From the NCBI GenBank assembly GCA_036250225.1, contig JAPZLL010000026.1:248001-312000 (forward strand): a DNA stretch of 64,000 bases. The letters run 5' to 3'. This DNA comes from Cercophora sp. LCS_1. Lineage: Eukaryota > Ascomycota > Sordariomycetes > Sordariales > Lasiosphaeriaceae. Position 1 is the first letter of the stretch, and the number at the start of each line of letters is the position of its first letter. The notes beneath the pieces are model-generated. The model was not told the origin of the DNA. It did no database searches and saw only the letters and a program-made list of their open reading frames with translations. Shown piece after piece: positions 48,284 to 58,634 of the stretch. Both the position numbers and the translations under genes were made by a program.

Positions 48284-48977
48284 ATGGCCACCTACATGGT
48301 ACGCTCCCTCCCTTCTCCGACTCTGCTCCCTCCAAAGGAGACAAAGCTAACCCACCTCCCAGAGCAGGTACTGGTCCGACGAGACCGCCATGACCTTCAA
48401 GCCCTCGGACAAGAAGGTCGAATTCAGCTTCGGCCCCGTCGACCGCCCGGTCGAGATCGACTTCCAGAACTGCGCCAAGATCGAGTTCTGGGAGGGTCAA
48501 GGCACCCGCGGTACCGACTTCCTCATGGGCACCGCCGGTTCTGGCCGCGTCTCGCTGCCCAAGGGCGTGCAGGTCCGCGTCCGCAGCGGCAGCGTCGTCC
48601 TGGGCCGCGGGGCCTCGGGCGCCTCCGAGATGTCCGCCTCGGCCTCGGTCGTCAGCAGCGCCTACGCGCCTCGCGCCCCTCCCCCGACCCAGGTCTCGTA
48701 TGCCGGCTCCTCGGCGCCCTCGGCCTATCGGAGCACCGTGACCACGTCGCGCCAGCCCAGCCCGCCTAGCAGCCGCGCTGGCTTCTCGTCCGCCGGCAAC
48801 GACTGGCAGACCCAGGAGCTCCCCCGCGACCAGTGGATCAACGGCGTCACTGGCATTGAGCGCTTCAGCGACAACAACAACAGCCGCCAGGGTGAGTCGG
48901 ATGACGATGAGGATTTCGATCGCCGCACCCTTGGTCCCCAGGACAGCGTCAGCCAGATCGGCTACCAGCGTCGCTAG
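48284..48977 (+). CDS. Small fungal protein with beta-rich N-half, unknown
   Basis: The first exon is only 15 nt (48284-48298, MATYM). The second is 48363-48977, starting after CCCAG so that the reading becomes MATYMSRYWSDETAMTFKP; 209 residues in all. Using the nearer GCAG breaks the frame. The first 90 residues alternate hydrophobic and charged residues (KVEFSFGPVDRPVEIDFQNC, then GTDFLMGTAGSGRVSLPKG and VRVRSGSVVLG), suggesting a beta domain. The remainder is Ser/Pro/Ala-rich and disordered, ending with an acidic patch (ESDDDEDFDRR) and QDSVSQIGYQRR. The family is not recognised. Confidence 0.72.
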
Positions 48978-49928
48978 ATGGAAGGGGAAATTCGACGAAT
49001 GGGAGGGAGTGATCAGGGTCTGTTGTTAGCTGACGGGGTCCTATCGTGGGATTGAGCCGGTATCAGTTTTTGGTCTTGACGCACATCTCCTGTTCTTCGC
49101 TCCTCTTTTTGGTTTCGAGCCGCTGAGCTGAGCATGATGGGTTTCATTTGGGTTGCATTTTCAGGTCATCTTTGCATAGTATCGGGATTGGGATTGGGGA
49201 ATTTTGCTGCATCATCGGGTTATATTTTGTGGATAGAACAGAACATTGAAATGAACAATGACATTGGTTGTCCCCAAACTTGATCGCGTTCCTGTGAACA
49301 AATGTAAGCATGTGACAATGAGTCAAACAAAATATCGCGTCCAATACGTGGATCGCGTCGTCATCGCCATGATGTCTTGAAGAGGATTGATGCGATCCCT
49401 CGGGTTTTGGATGCCCAAGCTGATCAAGCCGATGGCGCCGTCCGGGAAAAACGTGTTGCCCCGGTGTGGCTTGCTGACTGGCCAATAGGATCGAAGCACG
49501 ACCCTCCACAAAAAACGCCACCGGAGCAACTTTTGGGTCGCAAGTCCCGGCGCCCGGCACAATCAATTGCTGTGGTGCCCCACCATCCGGCGCCATCCGG
49601 GCGGGAAAGCGGTGTTGAATCACCCCGCAAGTCGCAACTTCGGCGGCCAGCTTATTGTCAAACACGCAATCCATGATGGAGCGATGGAGGCGGAGCTGTC
49701 CCTGATGCAAGATTTTTCCTCTTTTGGGTCCGCGATGCGACGTCTTTTTGTGCGTATCGCGTAGTTGAAAATGCATAAAAGCTGGTCGTGTCCTGGCGGC
49801 AATGGTTACCATCTCAATCATCACTCACCAGTCTCACCACAACCCACCACCTCTTTGTCTGCACCATAAACCCCGCAAAGTGCTAAACACCATCCAACAC
49901 CATCGCCTTTCATCGCCATCCCAACAAA
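48978..49928. other. Intergenic stretch and promoter
   Basis: No gene is recognised. GCATAAAAG at about 49772 and a CACCATC-rich leader precede the next ATG. Confidence 0.45.
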
Positions 49929-50669
49929 ATGACCACCAAGACCATCTTCTTCCTCGGTGCCACCGGCGGTTGCGGCCTCTCGGCCATGCGCCGTTCCCTC
50001 GCTGCTGGCCACACCTGCATCGCCCTCTGCCGAACACCCTCCAAGCTCACCGCCATCCTCCCACCCTCGGAACACCCCAACCTCATCATTGTTGAAGGTA
50101 ACGCCCACTCGTCCGAGCCCGTTCGTCAAGGCCTCATCCACCCCACCGCTCCCAAGGCCTTTGTCGACTACGTCATATCCTCCATCGGCAACGCCGTCTC
50201 CTGGGAAGGCATGCGCAATGCCGATGCAGACGTGTGCCGCAAGGGAATGGAACTCATCATCTCCACCATGAACGCCCTGCGCAAGGAGGGCTACACCGGA
50301 CGGCCGCGCATCTTGGGCGTGAGCTCAACGGGCATAAGCGATTTCGCGCGCGACCTGCCGATTGCCATGATCCCACTGTACAAGGTCGCCTTGGCGATTC
50401 CGCATCGTGACAAGAAGGCCATGGAGAATGTGTTGATCGAGAGCGGCGAGGACTGGACTGTTGTTCGGCCGAGCGCCTTGACCAACGGGAAAGGCGGCGA
50501 GACGACAGTCCGGGACGGGATGGAGGACCCCATCGCGAAGAAGGTTGAGAGCAAGGCGATTGGGTACACCATCTCCAGAGAGGACACCGGAAAGTGGATC
50601 TTTGAGAAGATTATTGAGGAGGGGGCGGCGAGGAAATGGGTTAAGAAGATTGCGACTGTGACTTATTGA
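49929..50669 (+). CDS. NAD(P)-binding (NmrA/atypical SDR-like) protein
   Basis: An intronless frame of 246 residues. It opens MTTKTIFFLGATGGCGLSAM, a GxxGxxG dinucleotide-binding turn of the extended/atypical SDR type, followed by TCIALCRTPSKL, where the Arg favours NADP. LIIVEGNAHSS, YVISSIGNAVSWEG and the strand RILGVSSTGI follow in Rossmann order. EDWTVVRPSALTNGKGG and YTISREDTGKWIFEKI are the usual C-terminal landmarks of NmrA/HSCARG-like and flavin-reductase-like proteins. No catalytic YxxxK is apparent, so it may be a redox sensor or a reductase. It is complete and probably cytosolic. Confidence 0.88.
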   Translation: MTTKTIFFLGATGGCGLSAMRRSLAAGHTCIALCRTPSKLTAILPPSEHPNLIIVEGNAHSSEPVRQGLIHPTAPKAFVDYVISSIGNAVSWEGMRNADADVCRKGMELIISTMNALRKEGYTGRPRILGVSSTGISDFARDLPIAMIPLYKVALAIPHRDKKAMENVLIESGEDWTVVRPSALTNGKGGETTVRDGMEDPIAKKVESKAIGYTISREDTGKWIFEKIIEEGAARKWVKKIATVTY

Positions 50670-51426
50670 GTTTGTGGTCGGACCTGATGTTGAGGCTGGC
50701 GTTTGGGATATTAACTGAGCTCGAGGAGTGGTGGTCTCTTGTTTACTGGAGTTTGCAAACTGGAACGATAGAAGCGATACCTAGATCTCGATATTGATAT
50801 ATGCTATGTGGAGCTAGCTCCTCGTGCCGCTGTATGTGTGCTGCTGTGGTGGTCAGCACGTTAATTCTGAAGGATGTAAATCGCCATGCAATCGATGAGA
50901 TGATTTAGACCATCACTTGGCGTCACTTGGTACTGTACCCATCAACTCTGAGGCTTCAATGGCTGCTGGCAGAGGCCTTCAACTCTCATCTTCATGCTCA
51001 GTTCAGGCGTTGACGGTGCCGTGCCCCATGCCAAGCTTTTCGATTGATCTGGAGCCGTCCCAACCCGGCCAAATTCCTGTCCTGGGACGATGCACGACTG
51101 GTAAAAGTTCCCATCGTCCAGTGGCGATCGGGCCTTTACGGCGCATCGAAAGCGGCAGGAGAAATCGGTTCTGGACCGACATCAAGGTGTGAGGGCCCTG
51201 AATGGCCGGGACTGCAGCGCCGTTGGTGGTAGCGAGGGATCAATGCGACGGGGTGGGGAGTGGGGGTGAGAATAGTCGGGATCGCCAGGGCCTGAGACTG
51301 CCAAAGGAGATGACGTCCCCCGCGCCCATCAGCCCTTTATCGCCACCGTTAAAAGCACAGTGTGTCCTTCGTGTGTGTATGCTGTCGGCCCTCAACTCTG
51401 AAAGGCCAAGCCACAAGGTCGCCAAA
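50670..51426. other. Intergenic stretch, no gene recognised
   Basis: About 750 bp holding the 3' region of the SDR-like gene and the promoter of the next P450. Nothing else stands out. Confidence 0.4.
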
Positions 51427-53289
51427 ATGTCTACTCGTCTTGTTGTCGCGGCCCTGGTGGCTGTCGTCGCGTATCTGTACCTCAAGATCCGACATGCGCG
51501 TTTTGAGCAGTTCAAAAAACTGCCCCAGCTGAAGCCGTCCTTCCTCTGGGGCCATATGAAGCTGTTTGACGACTTCATCAAACAGGGAAAGCCAGATGTC
51601 CACGCTGGTAAGGTCAATGGCACAACGAGCGGGGTGAGTATGGCTGACTGTTCCAGATGAGGTGTTTAGGGCGATGCGTGCGCAGGCGGGGAACCCTCCC
51701 ATTCTCTTCCTTGATCTCCGCCCCGTCGCGTGGCCCATGTTGCTTGTAGCAAGCCATGATATCGCCGAGAGGGTCTCAAAGGCGTCAAAGACGGCGCCGT
51801 GGAGCACGCCGAAGTCTCCCACCGTCCGTGACCTCATAGATCTGATCGGCCCCAGGTCGCTCCTCATCAAGGAGGCATGAAGATCCTGTCTGTTTGACCG
51901 AAGACGGCCACGACTGACAGTGCTTACAGGGCGAAGAGTGGAAGCATTCCCGGAAAATGTTCAACCCCGGATTTGCTCCGAGCCATCTACTGAGTTTGCT
52001 TCGTCCTATCCTGAATAAAACCTGGATCTTTCTCAACCACCTGGATAGCTTCGCCGGGAGCGGTGAAGTATTCTCGGTCACCAGTTTGCTGATCAATCTC
52101 ACGTTCGATATTATTGGTGCCGTCGTCATGGACGCTGACTTCGACGCCCAGCACCTGAACAAGGCCGACCGTGGAAAGCTGATCCGACTGTATGACGAAT
52201 TGGTGAGCACTTATACGAACGTGAAGGCAAGCACGCCCTGGTGGTTCACGCCGCGAGTGACTTGGCATCGCCAGCGACTCGCGCGCCAGATCGACGAGAG
52301 CATCAAGCCCATGATTCGAGCCGAGCACGCCAGGCAGCGCCAATCCGCCGACGCGAAGAAATCCCGTAGTGTCCTCGCCTTGAGCCTACGGGGGATCAGC
52401 GAGCTGACAGAGGAGGATGTTAGTGAGGCCTGCGACCAGATCAAGACATTCCTCTTTGCTGGCCATGACACGACTAGCATTTTGCTGTCCTGGGTGTTCT
52501 ACGAGCTCGCTCGCCACCCCCGGATACTGAAGGTAGTGCGGGACGAATTGGACGCCCTCTTTGGACCAGATTCGGATCCAGCAAGCGTGCGGGATAAGCT
52601 TCTTGCCCCAGGTGGCGAGGATCTGGTCTCTCGGATGCCATATGCCTCGGCCGTCATCAAGGAAGCGCTTCGTTTGCATCCGCCAGCTGGCTCAGCGCGG
52701 ATGAGCCCTCCTGGTGCAGGGCTCACGGTACCAAGTGAAAGTGGGGAGGAGGTCTGCGTGGATGGCTTCATCATCTACAACTGCGCAACTCTCATCCAGT
52801 CGGACAAGAACGTCTACGGCGAGACTGCTGACGACTTCATGCCTGAACGCTGGCTCGGAAACTCGGACACGTCGGAGAATACAAACGTTGAGACGACGGC
52901 CGGAAAGGACGGTATCCCGGCCGGTGCATGGCGACCTTTCGAGCGCGGACCAAGGAACTGCATCGGGCAGGAGCTTGCAAACGTCGAGGCGCGCGTCATT
53001 CTGGCTGTCGTGGCGCGACGCTACGACTTTGTCAAAGTTGGGACTGGCGAGTTTGAGGTCGACGAGAAGGGACGGCCTGTGTTGGACGAGGAAAAGGGGC
53101 AGTTTAAGGTCAAGTCCGAGATGTATAGCGTGAGTAGTGTCCTGTGCCACCTCGTGTTTGAACCGTGGTTTCCGACGGTGTCAATCAGAGCTGACAAACG
53201 CACAGTCCCAGCAAGTAACCGCAAAGCCAGTTGACGGAATGCGGGTGAGAGTGAAGTTGGTGCCTGGGTCAACCGCCCTTCGGTCATAA
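51427..53289 (+). CDS. Cytochrome P450 monooxygenase
   Basis: Exons 51427-51607, 51657-51874, 51930-53129 and 53206-53289 encode 560 residues. The N-terminal anchor is LVVAALVAVVAYLYL. The I-helix has FLFAGHDTTSILLSW (AGxDT intact), ExxR is EALR, the PERW motif is present, and the heme loop is FERGPRNCIGQELA with the Cys ligand. Intron 2 appears to use a GC donor (GAG|GCATGA, 51875). With it the reading is LIKEGEEWKHSRKMFNPGF, the conserved helix-C WxxxR region (WKHSR). Without it the frame stops at once. The last exon restores MYSSQQVTAKPVDGMRVRV, a normal P450 end. The substrate is unknown. No partner biosynthetic genes are adjacent except perhaps the SDR-like gene. Confidence 0.9.
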
Positions 53290-54032
53290 TTTGCAGCTTG
53301 GGCATCATTTCAACCAAGAATAGACGGGGGCTCGGATAAGAGGGAGTTTGGCGTTGGGTCTTTCGAGTGAGCCGCAACCGGAGGATGTAGACAGTGTCTC
53401 GGGAGTCAGCTGCAAACTAGAATTGTGCAACGTGCTTGGTGGGGAAGTTGCGAGTGCCCTGGCAGACTGCCAAATCCACCATGGTCGGACTCCATTCGTG
53501 CCTTCCTCAATCGTGGGCTGCTCTGCAGCTGCACTTTGGGCGGTGGTGTGCCAATTTCAATTTCCTGATGGACCCTGAATTCTTGGCAGCTCTGATGTTC
53601 CCGTGAAGGCATCCACCACTCCACTCCCGCGCCCTGAATGGCGAAACCGATCAGTAAACCGCTCGGGTTGCCGAAGCGTCGTGGGGAGGCGCATCATGAC
53701 ATCACACCCGCCCTTCGAAGCGGCTTAGGACGACACGGGCCTCAGCCCTGGCAGGTCCCGAATTTTCGGTCTACCCAGCAGTCCCCAGCCTTTTAGAGCG
53801 ACTCGCGCCCTTTCTCTCGCACTTTCCCACGGCGTCTGCCAATCCCTCCCGCGCCGCTGCGGGGCAGTATTTATAGCGCCTCTGCGATTGCGATCTTCCA
53901 CCAAATTTGGAAGAGATGCTACCGTCGTGTGCCTACCTCCCGTTTCTGGAGATGATCATGCCTGCAACGACAAGTTGAGCTCTCTCCACCCACCTTGACC
54001 CTGAACTTGTCGCGTTCCTCCCCGTTGCCGCC
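53290..54032. other. Intergenic stretch, no gene recognised
   Basis: About 740 bp with a TATTTATAG box near 53869. Both flanking genes read rightward. Confidence 0.45.
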
Positions 54033-54968
54033 ATGGCCTTGGACGGCGACACCAGCGCCATCGAGGCCAAGTTTAACAAGCTTCGCATCGACATCACCAA
54101 GACCCTACATGCTTCCGCACCCGCACCCACAACAATAACGGTGACGGCGCTCCCCACTCCACCATTCTCCCCTGCCCCGGCGGCCGAAGCATCCGAACCC
54201 GTCTGTCTGCCGCCGCCAGTGTCTCTTCCAGACCCGCCGTCTGATCCCAATACCTTTTACTTGTTTCCATTCCTTCCCGCCGAGTTGCGCCTCAAGATAT
54301 GGCACTTTGCCTGCGTCCCGCGCACCGTTGAGCTCCACACCCAGCGCACCCACTACGCCGATGATGAATACATAACGCCGCGCTGGCAATCCCGCTCGCG
54401 CAATGCCGCCGTCCTGTCCGTCAGCGTTGAGGCCCGCGCTGCTGCTAGCGAGGTCTACTATGTTCGTCTGCCGCTCGCCTTACCCGACCAGATCCTCTTG
54501 CGACCGAGCGACCGTGTGTTGTATATCAACCCCGAGCAGGATATGGTGGCGCTGCTGGGCGATCTTCACTTCCCCCGGCTGACGAGAACCCTCGACTGGT
54601 TCCGCAAGCAGGACAGTGCACACCACCGAGCCCGGAGGGGGGCCATTGCTAAACGGGGCAAGGGGTTGCGAAGACTGGCCATGGGTGTCGCACAGTGGAC
54701 GCACCCGCTCGGCGCTGCGACGTTGAAGGCCTTTGCTCCGACCGTCTTTGGTGACATCGAAGAATTTGTGCTCTTCCTGTTCAAGGATAGGGAACCGCCT
54801 GAGACGTGGACCGGTGAGCTATGCCTCATTGCTGATACGGACCCTGCAGAGGATTCATACCGGCGCTTCGTCGTGGGTTGGGGCAAGCCGTTTCGTGAGG
54901 GCAGCGGTTGGATCACGGTGGGGAAGCGGCCTCTCAAGATGGTGGACATCTACTTTCTTGACGGTTAG
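54033..54968 (+). CDS. 2EXR-domain protein
   Basis: An intronless frame of 311 residues. After a disordered Pro/Thr-rich N-terminus comes FYLFPFLPAELRLKIWHFACVPRTVELH, the characteristic start of the fungal 2EXR domain (F-x-x-LP-x-E-[IL]-R-x-x-I-W). It is followed by RSRNAAVLSVSVEARAAASEVY and DRVLYINPEQDMVALL, in the expected order. The C-terminal half (GKGLRRLAMGVAQW, FGDIEEFVLFLF, RPLKMVDIYFLDG) matches the usual tail. The function of this expanded Pezizomycotina family is unknown; an F-box-like start is often noted. The gene is complete. Confidence 0.88.
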   Translation: MALDGDTSAIEAKFNKLRIDITKTLHASAPAPTTITVTALPTPPFSPAPAAEASEPVCLPPPVSLPDPPSDPNTFYLFPFLPAELRLKIWHFACVPRTVELHTQRTHYADDEYITPRWQSRSRNAAVLSVSVEARAAASEVYYVRLPLALPDQILLRPSDRVLYINPEQDMVALLGDLHFPRLTRTLDWFRKQDSAHHRARRGAIAKRGKGLRRLAMGVAQWTHPLGAATLKAFAPTVFGDIEEFVLFLFKDREPPETWTGELCLIADTDPAEDSYRRFVVGWGKPFREGSGWITVGKRPLKMVDIYFLDG

Positions 54969-55238
54969 CTTGTTTGGGTCTCGTTCCACGGGTGGTTTGT
55001 TGCAGCGGGATAGGCGAACGAGGGGTATTCTGGCTTGATCTTGCGTAGCTACCGCCTACTGGTTCTGTTCCTACGATACCCGTGCTAAATTGACGATGCA
55101 ATCCTCTCTCTGCGACCCCCGTGTCCAAAAGGTCTCGTGCAAGATCGTGATCACCGGTGATCGACTAGTAGATTGGGCATTCGTTTCGATATTGTACACG
55201 TTTATACAGGTGCTGGCAATCGTCTATTATTACATCGC
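54969..55238. other. Short convergent intergenic region
   Basis: Lies between two convergent genes and carries their 3' ends. No further feature was seen. Confidence 0.4.
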
Positions 55239-56120
55239 TTATGCTCCCAATCTCCTCAATATCCTCTCACGCACAATTCGCTGTGCAACTTCGGCACCGT
55301 GTTGCAGAGAAATGGCGCCCACAATCGCATAAATCGTTTGAGTCAAGACTACTGTCAGACCTGAGTTCTCCAAGTTACTGGGCTGTTGAAAAACCAGTCA
55401 GCATCATGATCTTCACACGGGCATCATTCCAAGTCTTACGAGTCTAGGCTTCCATCGAAGAACCTCGGGGAGCCCAACTTCTTGTGCCAGCCTCGCAATC
55501 TTCTCCTTCTGGATGATGTCTTGTGGTTGGGTCCAGCTCAGCTTGTCAACACTGTCAAGGGCTGGGTGTTTGAACGGTTCGCGACCAAAGGAATCTTCAG
55601 GGTGTGTGGCATCTGGCGCAACAGGGGAAACAAGAATACTGCGTGTCGTCTCGAGAGCCAGGACATGCCGTCCTGAGATCGGATTAGTACCCCTCATGCG
55701 GCATCACCCTGATATCGACGAACCAAAGTAGGCCAGCCTTGTGTTGAACCCTCTCCTCCCGTAGTCAAAGCTCTTGTGCGTGATAGCCAGCCACTTGATC
55801 TCCTCGGGCAGCAGCTTGTCGCCATTTGGACCTAGCAAACGGTTGTACATGGCGTCGAGGATGGCGGGATCGTCGTTGCACTTCCAGATGGTCCGGGACT
55901 TCCGCTTCGCAACGTTGATTCGAAAGGGTGCCTTCATCTGCTCTGGGGTGAAGGACCATCGGGGGCGTTCCTCTTCGGCTTCGGAGCGGCGGGCGGGTGT
56001 CGAAGAGAACTGGCGGGCTGGAGCGGCTACCTGCAGCGCAAGAGGCGGCGCAGAAGACCTACATTGTCGCAATGCCTTGCAGGCAGTCGACAGGGCTGGT
56101 CTTGAAGAATTGAGCGCCAT
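55239..56120 (-). CDS. mrpl15: Mitochondrial large-subunit ribosomal protein mL57
   Basis: Exons 56120-55724, 55672-55440 and 55382-55239 give 257 residues. The N-terminus is a basic Ser/Ala-rich mitochondrial presequence with an RQFSSTP cleavage-like site. RKSRTIWKCNDDPAILDAMYNRLLG, KWLAITHKSFDYGRRGFNTRLAYFG and RHVLALETTR show the RNase III-like fold of yeast MrpL15/mL57. Intron 1 has a TACTAAT branch site. The third exon (NSGLTVVLTQTIYAIVGAISL, then AEVAQRIVRERILRRLGA) is needed for the family's C-terminus. Reading through intron 2 gives a premature stop. It sits head-to-head with the Rtt109 gene. Confidence 0.9.
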
Positions 56121-56533
56121 TGAGGTGTTGTGGGTGGAGGATCGTCGACCACTGGGATCTTCTAGCTTCTCGTCTGGACGGATTTTTTCGCGATCCATCC
56201 CAAGGTTCGACAAGACTGGCAAATCTTCGGCTCGGCGCACTGGCCCAGCCGCAGACCCCGGTGTGGGCCGGCCCCACAAAGTGTCGTCGGGCCGATCTCT
56301 CATTGGCCAATGGTCTCCCAGCGAAACCCCACCGAGTCCTCGAGCCTCGAGCTCTGAGCCTCTGACACGCGAGCGGCACGGCAGGCAGGCTGCGCAGCAT
56401 CAAGGGGGAGCTCTGGTCCAAAACGCCAGCAATTCGCCATTTCCAACGCTGAGCCAGCCATGCAAGTTCCAAGACGGCTGCCCAAGTCCAATATCCATTC
56501 TCCATGAGTATCAACCATCTTCCTTAACCCATC
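56121..56533. promoter_or_regulatory. Shared divergent promoter, mL57 and Rtt109
   Basis: The 413 bp between the two start codons must contain both promoters. No clear TATA box is seen on either side. Both genes would be housekeeping and growth-linked. Confidence 0.5.
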
Positions 56534-58369
56534 ATGTCTTCTCTCGCTTCTTCCGCTTCGAAACGCGACGCCAAGAGCGGCGTTGTGTCCAGCGAGTCGC
56601 TGCTCGACAAGCTCGCCGCTGTGCTCCCCCAGGGCTACAAGTTCGGTGTCCACCACCTCTCGACTCCGCCAACCAAGACCGAGGCCCTCTGCTCGGCCCC
56701 GCCCGGCGAGCGGGAAAACAAGACATATAGAGAGAACCACTTTCTCGCCGTGTCGATCGACTCCAGCAGCGAGGTTGCAGCAAGTTCGAAGCGAGCCTCG
56801 CCTGGCGCCGAAGACACAAAAGAACCACGACCCCCGAAACCAGTGCTAGTTTTTGCCATTGAGGTCTTCATCTTTACAACCGCATACCAGACCATCTTCT
56901 TCATCTCCAAAGCCGATTCAACGGGCTACCTGCAGCTACTCAACCTCCCCAAATCGACGCCGTCCCCCGTCCGTGAAGTTGCCTCGACCTTCCTTGCCTA
57001 CCTCCTCGAGCACCGACGCCGAAAGAACGCACAATGCGTTGTCAATCTGTTTGCCCGCTCGCAGGCACAATACCTGTTCCCCTTGAGCGTAGAGAATAAG
57101 GGAAAGCATGTCCTCGACGACTGGGGTCTTGTCCGATGGTGGTGCAGGGTGCTCAACCCCTTGCTGGAGAGTCGTAAAGGGGCGCCTTGGGGCAGCACCA
57201 AGGGCTACCTGATTGTTCCCGGATTAGAAGAGAAGGAGATGCGAGCCCTCACACCCCGAACGCCCGCAAGCACTGCCAATTGGGAGATTGGTCACCCGAT
57301 GGAGAGAATATCCCACTATACCGCCGAGTTCGACTGGGTTCCGATTAGATGTCTGATCCCACGGTATCCCGACGACCCAAAGTCGCGCTTCCGCGATGAG
57401 CTGAACGAGGAAGCTGCCAAGTGGCAACAGGACATGGGAGGATGGAAGAGCGTCAAGACACTCGATCAGTTCTGGGAGATGATGGGCTATCGACAGGAGT
57501 GCTCCAGCGGGAGGTTGACAGGATTTATATGGCTGGTATTTGACCCCGAGGTTCGCCCCGGCACACCATCTCCTCCCTCTGCTTCTCGACTGGCCACTCC
57601 TGCCGTGTCGTTTGATGGCGCTCCCCCGGGTGGGCCACCAGCGACCCCTCCACGACGCCGGGTCGATATCTCCGGCCACACGCCACAGTCAAGCCCCCGA
57701 AAACTCGCCCTCCTAAACACACCGTCAGCATTGACAGTATTGAAAGAGGAGGAGCCGGCCAAGAAAAAGAAAAAGGTACTCAAGGGTCGAATTATACCCC
57801 GCGAACCCAAGGTCAAAACGCGCCAGCGCAACTATCTGGCCGACCGCCGCACGACTACCGCATATTACCACTGGCCCCTCGAGAGCCGCGGCGAGATGAT
57901 TGTTGATGAATCAGACTATAAGCGCATCGTCGAACTGCTTCTCCATCTCGACTTTTCGACGCTGGAGAAAGCCACGGGGAGCACCAGGCGGTGGGTTAGC
58001 GAGGCAGCCGTCGGCACGAAATGGGGACAGGAGGTTGTTGGAAGGAGGGTGCCACCTCTTAACCTCTTTGGTAGCAATGGGAGTCAAGGTGGTGGAGTGA
58101 CGGACCTGTCGGGGCTGATTCGGAAGAAGTCACCGCAGGGGTCGACTAGGAGCGCCACGACCAACGGTATAGCCACAGGCCCGACCAAGTCGGATGGCGT
58201 CAACATTCTCGGTGCCGGACTCATCAGAAAGAGAACAAAAACAGATGCTTCTATCGATTCAACGGAAACGCCGTCTGAAATTGGTATCACTGCAAGATCG
58301 TTAGGAGATACCCCAAAGGTGAATGTGTTGAGCTCCGGGCTCGTGAGGAAGAAGCCCAAGACATCGTAA
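56534..58369 (+). CDS. rtt109: Histone H3 lysine acetyltransferase Rtt109
   Basis: An intronless frame of 611 residues. Rtt109 is the fungal-specific, p300-like enzyme that acetylates H3K56 (and H3K9/K27 with chaperones) during replication. Visible family segments are LLDKLAAVLPQGYKFGVHHLSTPP at the start, FIFTTAYQTIFFISKADSTGYL, LAYLLEHRRRKNAQCVVNLFARSQAQYLFP, DDWGLVRWWCRVL, LIPRYPDDPKSRFRDEL, DQFWEMMGYRQECSSGRLTGFIWL and the late RQRNYLADRRTTTAYYHWPLE region. The middle insert (about 345-420) is Pro/Ser-rich, with a KKKKK run that may be a nuclear signal. A repeated motif (LSGLIRKKSP, LGAGLIRKRTK, LSSGLVRKKPK) recurs three times near the C-terminus. The protein is longer than the yeast one, as is usual in filamentous fungi. 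Confidence 0.93.
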   Translation: MSSLASSASKRDAKSGVVSSESLLDKLAAVLPQGYKFGVHHLSTPPTKTEALCSAPPGERENKTYRENHFLAVSIDSSSEVAASSKRASPGAEDTKEPRPPKPVLVFAIEVFIFTTAYQTIFFISKADSTGYLQLLNLPKSTPSPVREVASTFLAYLLEHRRRKNAQCVVNLFARSQAQYLFPLSVENKGKHVLDDWGLVRWWCRVLNPLLESRKGAPWGSTKGYLIVPGLEEKEMRALTPRTPASTANWEIGHPMERISHYTAEFDWVPIRCLIPRYPDDPKSRFRDELNEEAAKWQQDMGGWKSVKTLDQFWEMMGYRQECSSGRLTGFIWLVFDPEVRPGTPSPPSASRLATPAVSFDGAPPGGPPATPPRRRVDISGHTPQSSPRKLALLNTPSALTVLKEEEPAKKKKKVLKGRIIPREPKVKTRQRNYLADRRTTTAYYHWPLESRGEMIVDESDYKRIVELLLHLDFSTLEKATGSTRRWVSEAAVGTKWGQEVVGRRVPPLNLFGSNGSQGGGVTDLSGLIRKKSPQGSTRSATTNGIATGPTKSDGVNILGAGLIRKRTKTDASIDSTETPSEIGITARSLGDTPKVNVLSSGLVRKKPKTS

Positions 58370-58634
58370 TTTCGGCCTTGGCTTTCAGGTTTTGCGGCGT
58401 TCGTTGGGTTGGCTGTTTGATGATTGGCAAGCATGACACATTACTGGATGGAAATTTTTGTCTTGCGGAAGGATAAGGCGTTCAGTCGGTATTAGCCATG
58501 GGCATTACATACGTTTGATGACATGGATCAGCTAGGATTGTTCCGGCATATGCTCAACGCTGACAAAGTCAGCAGTTTTCGATTCTTGCTACGATTCAGA
58601 CGGCAAACCTGTTTCTCTTTGTGACTTTTTACCG

